Assembly: GCF_024666525.1 (NCBI RefSeq)
Contig: NZ_CP088294.1
Location: 1-64,000, forward strand
DNA: 64,000 nucleotides
Reading direction: 5' to 3'
From: Pseudomonas sp. J452
GTDB taxonomy: Bacteria > Pseudomonadota > Gammaproteobacteria > Pseudomonadales > Pseudomonadaceae
The notes under the pieces were generated by a model, which worked only from the letters and a program-made list of their open reading frames with translations, had not been told where the DNA came from and searched no databases. The translations under genes and the position numbers were made by a program. This document shows positions 39,176 to 48,891 of this stretch, piece after piece; positions within the stretch are counted from its first letter, which is position 1; each line of letters starts with the position of its first letter.

Positions 39176-41980
39176 GTGCGACGGCTCAGGATCGCCACCG
39201 GACTCATCGTCAGCCTGCTGCTGACCCTGCTCTGCCTGCCCATGGCACAGGCGGAAGGCGAAGCTACCGCCCGACCCGCTACGGCGGAGCACTGGTCCAT
39301 CCTGCTCGACAAGAGCGCCACGCTCAGTTTCGACGACATCCGCACCCAGTCCGCCCGCTTCCAGCCTCTCGATAAACGCGCCATTACCTTCCCGGCCTCT
39401 CGCCACGCCATCTGGCTGCACATCAAGACTCCGGCCTATCAGGCGCCACACTGGCTCTGGCTGTTCGCCCCGCGCGTGCAGCACCTGGACTACTACCGGC
39501 TGAATAACGGCCAGCTGGAAGAACACCTGCAAACCGGCGAAGCCTTGTCGCAGAACAGCCGTCCGCTGCCATCGCGCGCCTACCTGTTCAGCCAGCCCAA
39601 CGATGGCCAGGCCCGCGAAATCTATATCCGCATGACCTCCAACCACGCCCTGATGATGTGGTTCAAGGTGATCAACGAGGCCGAACTGGTCACCCAGGAA
39701 AAGCCCGCCTACCTGTTCGGCGCCCTGCTCGGCGGCCTGCTCCTGCTGGCCCTGTTCAACCTGCTGCGCATGGCCTATTCGCCCACCGCCAGCAACCTGT
39801 GGCTGGCCGGCATGCATATCGCCCTGGCCCTGTGCGCCACCTGCAACATCGGCCTGCTGGCGGTGTGGCTGCCCGAACAGAGCTACAACCAGTCGCTGAT
39901 CGCCGACCTCTCGGCGCTAGCCGCCGGCCTGTGCGTCCTGGGTTTCACCCTGCGCTTCTTCCACGGCACCCTGGCCGAACACAGTGCCTTGCGCCATGTG
40001 CTACGGGCCGAGTTCCTGCTCATCACCCTGGCGGCGGCCATGATCGCCTTCACCGGGCTGTTCTGGCACAGCTGGCTGGTCTATGGCCTGGTCATCATGA
40101 CGGCGCTGACCATCCCGCTGATCGCCTTCATGCATTGGCGCGCTGGTTACCAGCCGGCGCGATTGATCGTGGCCGGGCTGCTGATCTTCAACCTGGGCTT
40201 CGCCGTGCTGATCCCGGTGCTGTTCGGCTTCGACCAGCTCAACCCGGGCTGGCTGGTGCTCAGCGTGTTCAGCGTCGCCATGCTCTGCGGCCTGATCCTC
40301 AGCATCGCCCTGTCCGAGCGCCAGCGGCAGATCCAGAGCGACACCCTGACCCAGCGCACCAGCGAGGCGGCGATCAGCGCCGAGCTGAAAGCCAAGGCCG
40401 AATTCCTGGCCAAGATCAGCCACGAAATCCGTACGCCGATGAATGGCGTGTTGGGCATGACCGAGCTGCTGCTCGGCACCCCGCTGTCGGCCAAGCAACG
40501 CGACTACGTACAGACCATCCACAGCGCCGGCAATGAACTGCTGACGCTGATCAACGAGATCCTCGACATCTCCAAGCTGGAGTCCGGGCAGATCGAACTG
40601 GACGACGTGCAGTTCGACCTCAATGCGCTGATCGACGACTGCCTGGACATCTTCCGCGCCAAGGCCGAGCAGCAGAAGGTCGAGCTGATCAGTTTTATGC
40701 AGCCCCAGGTTCCACGAGTGATCAGCGGCGACCCCACGCGCCTGCGCCAGACCCTGCTGAGCCTGCTGGACAACGCCTTCCGCCAGACCGACGAAGGCGA
40801 AATCCTCCTGGTGGTGGCCCTCGACAACGAAGGCAAGGCCCCGCGCCTGCGCATCGCCGTACAGGACAGCGGGCGCCCGCTGGAAGCCAGCGAGCGCGAC
40901 GCCCTGCTCAATACCCAGCTGCACAGCACCGACTTCCTTAGCGCCAGCAAGCTCGGCGGCCGCCTGGGGCTGATCATCGCGCGTCAGCTGGTACGCCTGA
41001 TGGACGGCGAGTTCGGCATCCAGAGCGGCGATAACCAGGGCAGCACCCTGTGGCTGACCCTGCCGCTGGACGCCGAGCGCCTGGAACACCCCACCGCCGA
41101 CCTCGACGGCACACTGCAGGGTGCCCGCCTGCTGGTGGTCGACGACAACGAGACCTGCCGCAAGGTGATCCAGCAGCAATGTACGGCCTGGGGCCTGCAG
41201 GTCAGCACCGTGGCCTCCGGCAAGGAAGCCCTGGCCCTGCTGCGGACCAAGGCGCATCTGCACGAATACTTCGACGTGGTCCTGCTCGACCAGGAAATGC
41301 CCGGCATGAGCGGCATGCAGCTGGCAGCCAAGATCAAGGAAGACCCCAACCTCAACCACGACATTCTGCTGATCATGCTCACCGGGATCAGCAACGCGCC
41401 GAGCAAGATCATCGCGCGCAACGCCGGAATCAAGCGCATCCTGGCCAAGCCGGTGGCTGGCTACACGCTGAAGACCACCCTCGCCGACGAGCTGGCCCAG
41501 CGCAGCAACAACAGCCCAGCGCTGCCTCCCCTGCACAGCAGCGAAGCCAGCACCCTGCTCGCACCCAGCGACTTCCGCATCCTGGTGGCCGAGGACAACA
41601 GCATCTCGACCAAGGTCATCCGCGGCATGCTGAGCAAGCTCAACCTGCAACCGGATACCGCCAGCAACGGCGAGGAAGCCCTGCGCGCCATGCAGGCGCA
41701 GCAGTACGACCTGGTGCTGATGGATTGCGAAATGCCGGTGCTCGACGGCTTCTCCGCCACCGAGCAACTGCGCGCCTGGGAAGCCCGCGAACAGCGCGAA
41801 CACACCCCAGTGGTGGCCCTGACCGCGCACATCCTCGCCGAGCACAAGGAACGCGCGCGCCAGGTCGGCATGGACGGCCACATGGCCAAGCCGGTGGAAA
41901 TGTCCCAGCTGCGCGAACTGGTCGCCCACTGGGTGCAGGAAAAGCAGCGCCGGCTGCAGGCCGACGCCCTGCCCTCCTGA
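39176..41980 (+). CDS. retS: Hybrid sensor kinase RetS
   Basis: 934 residues. Signal peptide (about 1-23), periplasmic 7TMR-DISMED2 domain (about 30-160), seven TM helices (about 170-375), HisKA with the phospho-site His in KISHEIRTPMNG, an HATPase domain, and two receivers: VVDDNETCRK/LLDQEMPGMSG and LVAEDNSISTK/LMDCEMPVLDG. The N box is L-L-D-N-A-F and the G1 region reads D-S-G-R-P, lacking the usual second glycine, so ATP binding may be impaired, in line with RetS acting by heterodimerising with GacS. Start GTG 39176 has GAAGGGA upstream; it is downstream of the TATAAT. Synteny after purD supports the name. It governs the acute versus sessile switch in P. aeruginosa. Confidence 0.88.
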   Translation: MRRLRIATGLIVSLLLTLLCLPMAQAEGEATARPATAEHWSILLDKSATLSFDDIRTQSARFQPLDKRAITFPASRHAIWLHIKTPAYQAPHWLWLFAPRVQHLDYYRLNNGQLEEHLQTGEALSQNSRPLPSRAYLFSQPNDGQAREIYIRMTSNHALMMWFKVINEAELVTQEKPAYLFGALLGGLLLLALFNLLRMAYSPTASNLWLAGMHIALALCATCNIGLLAVWLPEQSYNQSLIADLSALAAGLCVLGFTLRFFHGTLAEHSALRHVLRAEFLLITLAAAMIAFTGLFWHSWLVYGLVIMTALTIPLIAFMHWRAGYQPARLIVAGLLIFNLGFAVLIPVLFGFDQLNPGWLVLSVFSVAMLCGLILSIALSERQRQIQSDTLTQRTSEAAISAELKAKAEFLAKISHEIRTPMNGVLGMTELLLGTPLSAKQRDYVQTIHSAGNELLTLINEILDISKLESGQIELDDVQFDLNALIDDCLDIFRAKAEQQKVELISFMQPQVPRVISGDPTRLRQTLLSLLDNAFRQTDEGEILLVVALDNEGKAPRLRIAVQDSGRPLEASERDALLNTQLHSTDFLSASKLGGRLGLIIARQLVRLMDGEFGIQSGDNQGSTLWLTLPLDAERLEHPTADLDGTLQGARLLVVDDNETCRKVIQQQCTAWGLQVSTVASGKEALALLRTKAHLHEYFDVVLLDQEMPGMSGMQLAAKIKEDPNLNHDILLIMLTGISNAPSKIIARNAGIKRILAKPVAGYTLKTTLADELAQRSNNSPALPPLHSSEASTLLAPSDFRILVAEDNSISTKVIRGMLSKLNLQPDTASNGEEALRAMQAQQYDLVLMDCEMPVLDGFSATEQLRAWEAREQREHTPVVALTAHILAEHKERARQVGMDGHMAKPVEMSQLRELVAHWVQEKQRRLQADALPS

Positions 41981-42048
41981 TTGCCGGCTGACGCCGCCCG
42001 ACCCGGCCCGCTATGCTTGCGCCACTTATGTCCTGACGAGCCTTGCCC

Positions 42049-42645
42049 ATGCTCTCCCTGCTGTTCACCGTCTACCTGAAGATGCTGGTGCTCTATAGCC
42101 CGTTCTTCGTGCTCTCCTGTTTTATCGGCCTGACCCCCGGCTACAGCGTCAAGGAACGCAAGAAACTGGCCTGGAAAGTGGCGCTGGGCAGCCTGATCGC
42201 CAGCGTGCTGCTGTACCTGTTCGGCCAGACCATCTTCGAGATCTTCGGCATCACGCCCGATGCCTTCCGCATCGGCGCCGGCTCCGTGCTGTTCATCTCT
42301 GCGCTGGGCATGGCCCAGGGCAAGTCGGCGGTGCAGGCCGACAACGTGCAGCAGGACGTCACCATCGTGCCGCTGACCATCCCGCTCACCGTCGGCCCCG
42401 GCACCATCGGTGCGCTGCTGGTGATGGGCATCAGCCAGCCGGAGTGGGACGACAAGCTCCTCGCCATCCTCGGTATCGCCATCGCCAGCGCCACGGTCGG
42501 CGTCGTGCTCTACCTGTCCAACCAGGTCGAGCGCCTGCTCGGCCAGCAGGGCCTGCAGATCCTCAGCCGCCTGATGGGCCTGTTCGTCTGCGCCCTGGCC
42601 GCGCAGATCATCTTCACCGGCGTGCGTGGCTACCTGCTGCCCTGA
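42049..42645 (+). CDS. MarC-family membrane protein
   Basis: 198 residues with six hydrophobic helices. The family pattern is seen in the first helices (LVLYSPFFVLSCFIGLTPGY), the loop VKERKKLAWKVALGSLIAS, and VPLTIPLTVGPGTIGALL. Function is unknown; the name refers to a gene next to marRAB in E. coli, but MarC itself is not tied to resistance. Start ATG 42049. It follows retS by 68 bases on the same strand and stands before the urea locus, as PA4857 does in PAO1 (from memory). Confidence 0.8.
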   Translation: MLSLLFTVYLKMLVLYSPFFVLSCFIGLTPGYSVKERKKLAWKVALGSLIASVLLYLFGQTIFEIFGITPDAFRIGAGSVLFISALGMAQGKSAVQADNVQQDVTIVPLTIPLTVGPGTIGALLVMGISQPEWDDKLLAILGIAIASATVGVVLYLSNQVERLLGQQGLQILSRLMGLFVCALAAQIIFTGVRGYLLP

Positions 42646-42862
42646 GCCACACCTCCGCTCGCCTCTGGCTCTCCATCCGCTGGGTATACCGCCCTGCCCG
42701 AACGACCATGGACGAGCCACATGGCAACGCCTCAGAAACAGGCACGCGCAGCACTGAAAACCACCCCGCACAGCATCCCCGGAGGAAATGCAGCCTCCCT
42801 GACAGGACTTCGCCTCAAAGCGGTGCGCGCCATGAAAAACATGACTGAACGCACAGATTAGC

Positions 42863-42877
42863 GCACCAACTTCGCGC
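42863..42877. promoter_or_regulatory. Candidate NtrC enhancer site
   Basis: GCACCA-ACT-TCGCGC matches the NtrC consensus GCACCA-N3-TGGTGC at six of six in the left half and four of six in the right. It lies about 67 bases upstream of the sigma-54 promoter, a usual enhancer distance. Confidence 0.45.
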
Positions 42878-42943
42878 AACAGGCGCTCATGCGAATCTTC
42901 CTGGAATCTGCAAAAACCTTGCAGGACAAGGCTTTGCGCGGCT

Positions 42944-42958
42944 TGGCACGGATGCTGC
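42944..42958 (+). promoter_or_regulatory. Sigma-54 (RpoN) promoter of urtA
   Basis: TGGCACG-GATG-CTGC fits the -24/-12 consensus TGGCACG-N4-TTGC with one mismatch, and GG and GC are separated by exactly ten bases. Transcription would start at about 42970, giving a leader of about 43 bases before the urtA ATG. Confidence 0.75.
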
Positions 42959-43012
42959 CAAAGGACTGACGACCCCTTCGGTCCCCACAGTTGCGCATGG
43001 AGCCCTAACAAG

Positions 43013-44281
43013 ATGAAACGCCGTCCTCTGTTGAAATCCACCCTCGCCGCCAGTGCCCTGCTGCTCAGCGGCCTGTTCCCCTACAGCCTGCAGGCTGCCG
43101 AGACCATCAAGGTCGGCATCCTCCACTCGCTGTCCGGCACCATGGCCATTTCCGAAACCTCGCTGAAAGACATGGCGCTGATGACCATTGACGAAATCAA
43201 CGCCAAGGGCGGCGTCAATGGCAAGCAACTGGAAGCCGTGGTGGTCGACCCGGCCTCCAACTGGCCGCTGTTCGCCGAAAAAGGCCGCCAGTTGCTGACC
43301 CAGGACAAAGTCGACGTGGTCTTCGGCTGCTGGACCTCGGTCTCGCGCAAATCCGTGCTGCCGGTGTTCGAGGAACTCAACGGCCTGCTGTTCTACCCCG
43401 TGCAGTACGAAGGCGAAGAGATGTCGCCGAACGTGTTCTACACCGGCGCAGCGCCAAACCAGCAGGCCATTCCGGCCGTGGAATACCTGATGAGCGAAGA
43501 CGGCGGTGCCGCCAAGCGCTACTTCCTGCTCGGCACCGACTACGTCTACCCGCGCACCACCAACAAGATCCTGCGCAGCTTCCTGCACAGCAAAGGCGTG
43601 GCCGACAAGGACATCGAAGAGGTCTACACCCCCTTCGGTCATAGCGACTATCAAACCATCGTCGCCAACATCAAGAAGTTTTCCGCTGGCGGCAAGACTG
43701 CGGTGATCTCCACCGTCAACGGCGACTCCAACGTGCCGTTCTACAAGGAACTGGCCAACCAGGGCATCGAAGCCACCGATATCCCGGTGGTGGCTTTCTC
43801 GGTCGGCGAGGAAGAACTGCGCGGCATCGACACCAAGCCGCTGGTCGGCCAGCTGGCCGCCTGGAACTACTTCCAGTCCGTGGAAAACCCGGTCAACACC
43901 GAGTTCGTCAACAAGTGGAAGGCCTACGCCAAGGCCAAGAACCTGCCGGGCGCCGACAAGGCCGTGACCAACGACCCGATGGAAGCCACCTACGTCGGCA
44001 TCAACATGTGGGCCCAGGCCGTCGAGAAAGCCGGTACCACCGACGTAGACAAGGTACGTGAAGCCCTGGCCGGGCAGACCTTCGCCGCGCCGAGCGGCTA
44101 CACCCTGACCATGGACAAGACCAACCACCACTTGCACAAGCCGGTGATGATCGGTGAAGTCCAGGAAGACGGGCAGTTCTCCATCGTCTGGCAAACCGAA
44201 GGCCCGCTGCGCGCCCAGCCGTGGAGCCCGTACATCCCCGGAAACGACAAGAAGCCGGACTATGCGGTGAAGTCGAATTGA
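43013..44281 (+). CDS. urtA: Urea ABC transporter, periplasmic substrate-binding protein
   Basis: 422 residues. A signal peptide (about 1-28, basic start MKRRPLLK then SALLLSGLFPYSLQAA) is followed by a type I periplasmic-binding fold of the Leu/Ile/Val-type. Conserved in UrtA: VGILHSLSGTMAISE, VFGCWTSVSRKSVLPVFE and FYPVQYEGEE, which build the urea pocket. It captures urea for UrtBC(DE). First gene of the urt operon, 55 bases after the sigma-54 promoter. A REP doublet follows and may stabilise its mRNA, as binding proteins are usually made in excess. Confidence 0.95.
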   Translation: MKRRPLLKSTLAASALLLSGLFPYSLQAAETIKVGILHSLSGTMAISETSLKDMALMTIDEINAKGGVNGKQLEAVVVDPASNWPLFAEKGRQLLTQDKVDVVFGCWTSVSRKSVLPVFEELNGLLFYPVQYEGEEMSPNVFYTGAAPNQQAIPAVEYLMSEDGGAAKRYFLLGTDYVYPRTTNKILRSFLHSKGVADKDIEEVYTPFGHSDYQTIVANIKKFSAGGKTAVISTVNGDSNVPFYKELANQGIEATDIPVVAFSVGEEELRGIDTKPLVGQLAAWNYFQSVENPVNTEFVNKWKAYAKAKNLPGADKAVTNDPMEATYVGINMWAQAVEKAGTTDVDKVREALAGQTFAAPSGYTLTMDKTNHHLHKPVMIGEVQEDGQFSIVWQTEGPLRAQPWSPYIPGNDKKPDYAVKSN

Positions 44282-44307
44282 TCGGACGGGCCTAGCCCGA
44301 CTTACTC

Positions 44308-44386
44308 TGTAGGAGCCAGCTTGCTGGCGATCGAAGCGACGCGGTTTGTCCTGGTAAACCGCGATCGCGAGCAAGCTCGTTCCTAC
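44308..44386. repeat. REP palindrome pair between urtA and urtB
   Basis: Arms TGTAGGAGCCAGCTTGCTGG and GCGAGCAAGCTCGTTCCTAC pair with several mismatches around a 36-base centre. It lies inside an operon. Confidence 0.8.
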
Positions 44387-44411
44387 GGAGTTTCCCTTCC
44401 AGGACATCTTT

Positions 44412-45983
44412 ATGCCCACTGCCCTGTACCGAATGCTCCTGTCACTGGCGCTTCTGCTGCCATTGACTGCTCATGCCGGCGATGCCGCCGACTTCGTCGC
44501 GGCCAATCCCTCCCAGCAGGCCAAGCTGCTGGAAAGCTGGTCCGCCCAGCCCGATCCCGCCCGCCTGCCGCTGCTCGATGCCCTGCAGAACGGCCGCCTG
44601 GCCAGCGACAGCGGAAAAGTGCCCTTCATCGAAGACGCCGGCAGCTTCATCGCCGCCGAAGGCCAGGCCGAACCGGCCAGCCCGCCGAAGAAACTGCGCC
44701 TGAACAACCGCCTGCGCGGCCTGCTGGCTACCGCCCAGGCCAGCCACCAGTTGCTCGCCAGCGAGCCGAGCGTGCGCCTGGCCGCCGCCCAGCAACTGCA
44801 GAAGAGCGCCAAGCCGGCGCAGCTGGAACTGCTCAATGCCCGCGTCGCCAGCGAGGAAGACGCCACCGTGCGCGCCGCCCTGGCCCTGGCGCTGGCCAAC
44901 CTGCAACTGGTCGACCCGGATCCGGCGATCCGCCTGAGCGCCGTACGCCTGCTCGGCGAGACCGGCGAACCGCTGGCCCGCACCCGCCTGGAAGCGCTGC
45001 TCGTCGCAGGCGTGGAAAGCGATGCCGAGGTGCGTACCGCAGCGGAAACCAGCCTGGCCCAGGTCAAGCGCCGTCTGCTCGGCGGCGAGCTGCTCGGCCA
45101 GGCGTTCAGCGGCCTGAGCCTGGGTAGCATCCTGCTGCTGGCGGCGCTCGGCCTGGCCATCACCTTCGGCCTGCTCGGGGTGATCAACATGGCCCACGGC
45201 GAGATGCTGATGCTCGGTGCCTACACCACCTACATGGTGCAGATCGCCTTCCAGAAACTCGCCCCCGACTACCTGGCCATCTACCCGCTGGCCGCCCTGC
45301 CGATCGCCTTCTTCGTCACCGCCGCCATCGGCATGGCCCTGGAACGCACGGTGATCCGCCACCTCTACGGCCGCCCGCTGGAAACCCTGCTGGCCACCTG
45401 GGGCATCAGCCTGATCCTGATCCAGCTGGTGCGGGTGATCTTCGGCGCGCAGAACGTCGAGGTGGCCAACCCCGAGTGGCTGTCCGGCGGCATCCAGGTG
45501 CTGCCCAACCTGGTGCTGCCCTACAGCCGCATCGTCATCATCGGCTTCGCCCTGTTCGTCGTGCTGCTCACCTGGCTGCTGCTGAACAAGACCCGCCTGG
45601 GCCTCAACGTGCGCGCCGTCACCCAGAACCGCAACATGGCTGCCTGCTGTGGCGTGCCCACAGGGCGGGTGGACATGCTCGCCTTCGGCCTCGGTTCGGG
45701 CATCGCCGGCCTCGGCGGCGTGGCCCTCAGCCAGATCGGCAACGTCGGTCCGGATCTGGGCCAGAGCTACATCATCGACTCGTTCCTGGTGGTGGTGCTC
45801 GGCGGCGTCGGCCAACTGGCCGGAAGCGTGCTGGCGGCCTTCGGCCTGGGCGTGGCGAACAAGATCCTCGAACCGCAGATCGGCGCCGTGCTGGGCAAAA
45901 TCCTCATCCTCGCGCTGATCATTCTGTTTATCCAGAAACGACCCCAAGGTCTTTTTGCACTGAAAGGACGGGTGATCGACTAA
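44412..45983 (+). CDS. urtB: Urea ABC transporter permease UrtB with HEAT-like periplasmic extension
   Basis: 523 residues. After a signal peptide (about 1-22) there is a roughly 200-residue periplasmic region of Ala/Leu-rich helices in a repeating pattern (VRLAAAQQL, VRAALALALANL, IRLSAVRLLGETGE, VRTAAETSLAQV), resembling HEAT repeats. The membrane domain (about 230-523) is of the LivH type: GLAITFGLLGVINMAHGEMLM, TLLATWGISLILIQLVR, GLGGVALSQIGNVGPDLGQ. The extension is a known feature of UrtB relative to LivH. The stop TAA shares its last base with the urtC ATG. Confidence 0.93.
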   Translation: MPTALYRMLLSLALLLPLTAHAGDAADFVAANPSQQAKLLESWSAQPDPARLPLLDALQNGRLASDSGKVPFIEDAGSFIAAEGQAEPASPPKKLRLNNRLRGLLATAQASHQLLASEPSVRLAAAQQLQKSAKPAQLELLNARVASEEDATVRAALALALANLQLVDPDPAIRLSAVRLLGETGEPLARTRLEALLVAGVESDAEVRTAAETSLAQVKRRLLGGELLGQAFSGLSLGSILLLAALGLAITFGLLGVINMAHGEMLMLGAYTTYMVQIAFQKLAPDYLAIYPLAALPIAFFVTAAIGMALERTVIRHLYGRPLETLLATWGISLILIQLVRVIFGAQNVEVANPEWLSGGIQVLPNLVLPYSRIVIIGFALFVVLLTWLLLNKTRLGLNVRAVTQNRNMAACCGVPTGRVDMLAFGLGSGIAGLGGVALSQIGNVGPDLGQSYIIDSFLVVVLGGVGQLAGSVLAAFGLGVANKILEPQIGAVLGKILILALIILFIQKRPQGLFALKGRVID

Positions 45984-47071
45984 TGACTCAAGCACTCAAT
46001 CAAACGTTGCTGGCACGCGCCACGGCGAAACTCGGACCGCAGGCCACGCTGGCCCTCGGCGGCCTGATCCTGCTCCTGCTGCTGGCCATGCCGCTGCTGC
46101 ACCTGCTGCCAGCCGACCATGCCCTGCATGTCTCGGCCTACAGCCTGACCCTGGTCGGCAAGATCCTCTGCTACTGCGTGGTCGCCCTGGCCCTGGACCT
46201 GGTCTGGGGCTATGCCGGCCTGCTCTCACTCGGCCACGGCCTGTTCTTTGCCCTCGGCGGCTACGCCATGGGCATGTACCTGATGCGCGAAAGCGCCGGT
46301 GATGGCCTGCCCGCGTTCATGGTGTTCCTCTCCTGGACCGAGCTGCCGTGGTACTGGTACGGCACCTCCAGCTTCCTCTGGGCGCTGTGCCTGGTGGTGC
46401 TGGCGCCGGGTCTGCTGGCCCTGGTGTTCGGCTTCTTCGCCTTCCGCTCGCGGATCAAGGGCGTGTATTTCTCGATCATGACCCAGGCCCTGACCTTCGC
46501 CGGCATGCTGCTGTTCTTCCGCAACGAGACCGGTTTCGGCGGCAACAACGGCTTCACCAACTTCCGCAGCATGCTCGGCTTCGACATCACCGCACCGAGC
46601 ACCCGCGCCGTGCTGTTCCTGTGCACCGTGGCGCTGCTGGTCGGCAGCCTGCTGCTGGGCTTCAAGCTGGCGCGCAGCAAATTCGGCCGGGTCCTCACCG
46701 CCCTGCGTGATGCGGAGAACCGCCTGATGTTCTGCGGCTACGACCCGCGCGGCTACAAGCTGTTTATCTGGGTGCTGTCCGCCGTGCTGTGCGGCCTGGC
46801 CGGTGCGCTGTACGTGCCGCAGGTGGGCATCATCAACCCCAGCGAGATGTCGCCGACCAACTCCATCGAGGCCGCCGTATGGGTGGCCCTCGGCGGTCGC
46901 GGCACGCTGATCGGCCCGCTGCTCGGCGCCGGTCTGGTCAACGGCATGAAGAGCTGGTTCACCGTGGCCTTCCCCGAATACTGGCTGTTCGCCCTGGGCT
47001 TCCTGTTCATTATCGTCACGCTGTTCCTGCCGAAAGGCGTGATCGGCCTGCTCCGCAGGAAATCATCATGA
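45983..47071 (+). CDS. urtC: Urea ABC transporter permease UrtC
   Basis: 362 residues, LivM-type permease with eight to ten hydrophobic helices. Motifs: LVWGYAGLLSLGHGLFFALG, FFRNETGFGGNNGFTNF, GFKLARSKFGRVLTALRDAE (the EAA-like loop contacting the ATPases) and VALGGRGTLIGPLLGAGLVN. Forms the urea channel with UrtB. Its ATG is at 45983, overlapping the urtB stop by one base. Its own stop overlaps an ATG (ATGA, 47068-47071), which in related operons would be near the next gene's start; here a 49-codon frame intervenes. Confidence 0.95.
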   Translation: MTQALNQTLLARATAKLGPQATLALGGLILLLLLAMPLLHLLPADHALHVSAYSLTLVGKILCYCVVALALDLVWGYAGLLSLGHGLFFALGGYAMGMYLMRESAGDGLPAFMVFLSWTELPWYWYGTSSFLWALCLVVLAPGLLALVFGFFAFRSRIKGVYFSIMTQALTFAGMLLFFRNETGFGGNNGFTNFRSMLGFDITAPSTRAVLFLCTVALLVGSLLLGFKLARSKFGRVLTALRDAENRLMFCGYDPRGYKLFIWVLSAVLCGLAGALYVPQVGIINPSEMSPTNSIEAAVWVALGGRGTLIGPLLGAGLVNGMKSWFTVAFPEYWLFALGFLFIIVTLFLPKGVIGLLRRKSS

Positions 47072-47216
47072 ACGCTACTGCGCATTCCATCTGCGGCGTT
47101 GCGCGGTGCTCACTCCTCGCCGTACACACTCGTACTGTCTCGTCGCTGCGCTCCGTGCGCCTTGCAGCTGAAATTGCTCGCGACGCGTTCCTGACGATTT
47201 CCACAGGAGAGCAATG

Positions 47217-47217
<1 letters not shown>
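47068..47217 (+). CDS. 49-residue reading frame between urtC and urtD, repeat-derived
   Basis: It runs from the ATG overlapping the urtC stop to a TGA overlapping the urtD starts, so ribosomes could pass from urtC through it to urtD. The product (MNATAHSICGVARC... ending TISTGEQ) is basic and resembles no family I know. The DNA contains GCGTTGCGCGGTGCTCACTC, CCTCGCCGTACACACTCGTA and TCGTCGCTGCGCTCCGTGCG, a composition typical of Pseudomonas intergenic repeats. I infer that a repeat has been inserted at the original urtC-urtD junction while keeping translational coupling. Whether the peptide is made is unknown. Confidence 0.4.
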
Positions 47218-48068
<851 letters not shown>

Positions 48069-48076
48069 ATACCGAG

Positions 48077-48142
48077 GATCGCGAGCCAGCTCGCTCCTAC
48101 ATGGGCAGCGCTGATCCTGTAGGAGCGAGCTTGCTCACGATG
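48077..48142. repeat. REP palindrome pair between urtD and urtE
   Basis: Arms GATCGCGAGCCAGCTCGCTC (continuing CTACA) and TGTAGGAGCGAGCTTGCTCA are inverted copies. The arm order is reversed relative to the doublets at 3451, 21491 and 44308. Confidence 0.8.
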
Positions 48143-48179
48143 ACGGCCTGCCAGACTCCACAGAATTGAGAGGCGGAAC

Positions 48180-48878
48180 ATGCTGCAAGTCCAACAACTG
48201 CACCAGTACTACGGCGGCAGCCACATCCTCCGTGGCCTGAGCTTCGAGGCCAAGGTCGGCGAAGTCACCTGCCTGCTTGGCCGCAACGGCGTGGGCAAGA
48301 CCACCCTGCTGAAATGCCTGATGGGCCTGATCCCATCCAAGGAAGGCGCCGTGCAATGGGAAGGCAAGCCGATCACCGCGTTCAAACCGCACCAGCGCGT
48401 GCACGCCGGTATCGCCTATGTGCCGCAGGGGCGAGAAATTTTCCCTCGACTGACAGTCGAAGAGAATCTGCTGATGGGCCTGTCACGTTTCCCCGGCAGC
48501 CAGGCCAAGGAAGTCCCGGCCTTCATCTACGAGCTGTTCCCGGTGCTGCTGCAGATGAAGCAACGCCGCGGCGGCGACCTCTCCGGCGGCCAGCAGCAAC
48601 AGCTGGCCATCGGCCGCGCGCTGGCCAGTAAGCCGCGTCTGCTGATCCTCGACGAGCCCACAGAAGGCATCCAGCCCTCGGTGATCAAGGAGATCGGTGC
48701 GGTGATCAAGAAGCTCGCCGAGCGTGGCGACATGGCCATCCTGCTGGTCGAGCAGTTCTATGATTTCGCCGCCGAGCTGGCCGACCAGTATCTGGTGATG
48801 AGCCGCGGCGAGATCGTCCAGCAGGGCCGCGGCGAGACCATGGAAGCCGATGGCGTGCGTGGACTGGTGGCAATCTGA
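48180..48878 (+). CDS. urtE: Urea ABC transporter ATPase UrtE
   Basis: 232 residues, LivF-type ABC ATPase, partner of UrtD. Walker A GRNGVGKTTLLK (about residue 34), YVPQGREIFPRLTVEENL, signature LSGGQQQQLAIGRALA, Walker B LLILDEPTEGIQPS and VEQFYDFA. It begins 37 bases after the REP doublet and is the last urt gene. ureD starts 13 bases after its stop, so the importer and urease genes are likely to be one transcription unit. Confidence 0.95.
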   Translation: MLQVQQLHQYYGGSHILRGLSFEAKVGEVTCLLGRNGVGKTTLLKCLMGLIPSKEGAVQWEGKPITAFKPHQRVHAGIAYVPQGREIFPRLTVEENLLMGLSRFPGSQAKEVPAFIYELFPVLLQMKQRRGGDLSGGQQQQLAIGRALASKPRLLILDEPTEGIQPSVIKEIGAVIKKLAERGDMAILLVEQFYDFAAELADQYLVMSRGEIVQQGRGETMEADGVRGLVAI

Positions 48879-48891
48879 TAAAACAGCGGCC

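Larger units (their letters stand above)
42646..43012. other. Regulatory region before the urea locus
   Basis: 367 bases without a believable gene. It holds the candidate NtrC site (42863-42877), the sigma-54 promoter (42944-42958) and a short palindrome GGAGG-AAATGCAG-CCTCC at about 42781-42798. A plus-strand open frame at 42444-42848 is the shadow of the marC gene extended into this region and is not called. Confidence 0.7.

Noticed and set aside
42444..42848. A 134-codon frame extending from inside marC into the urtA upstream region
   Set aside because: Out of frame with marC, Arg/His/Pro-rich, and without a ribosome site; the region is better explained as regulatory.
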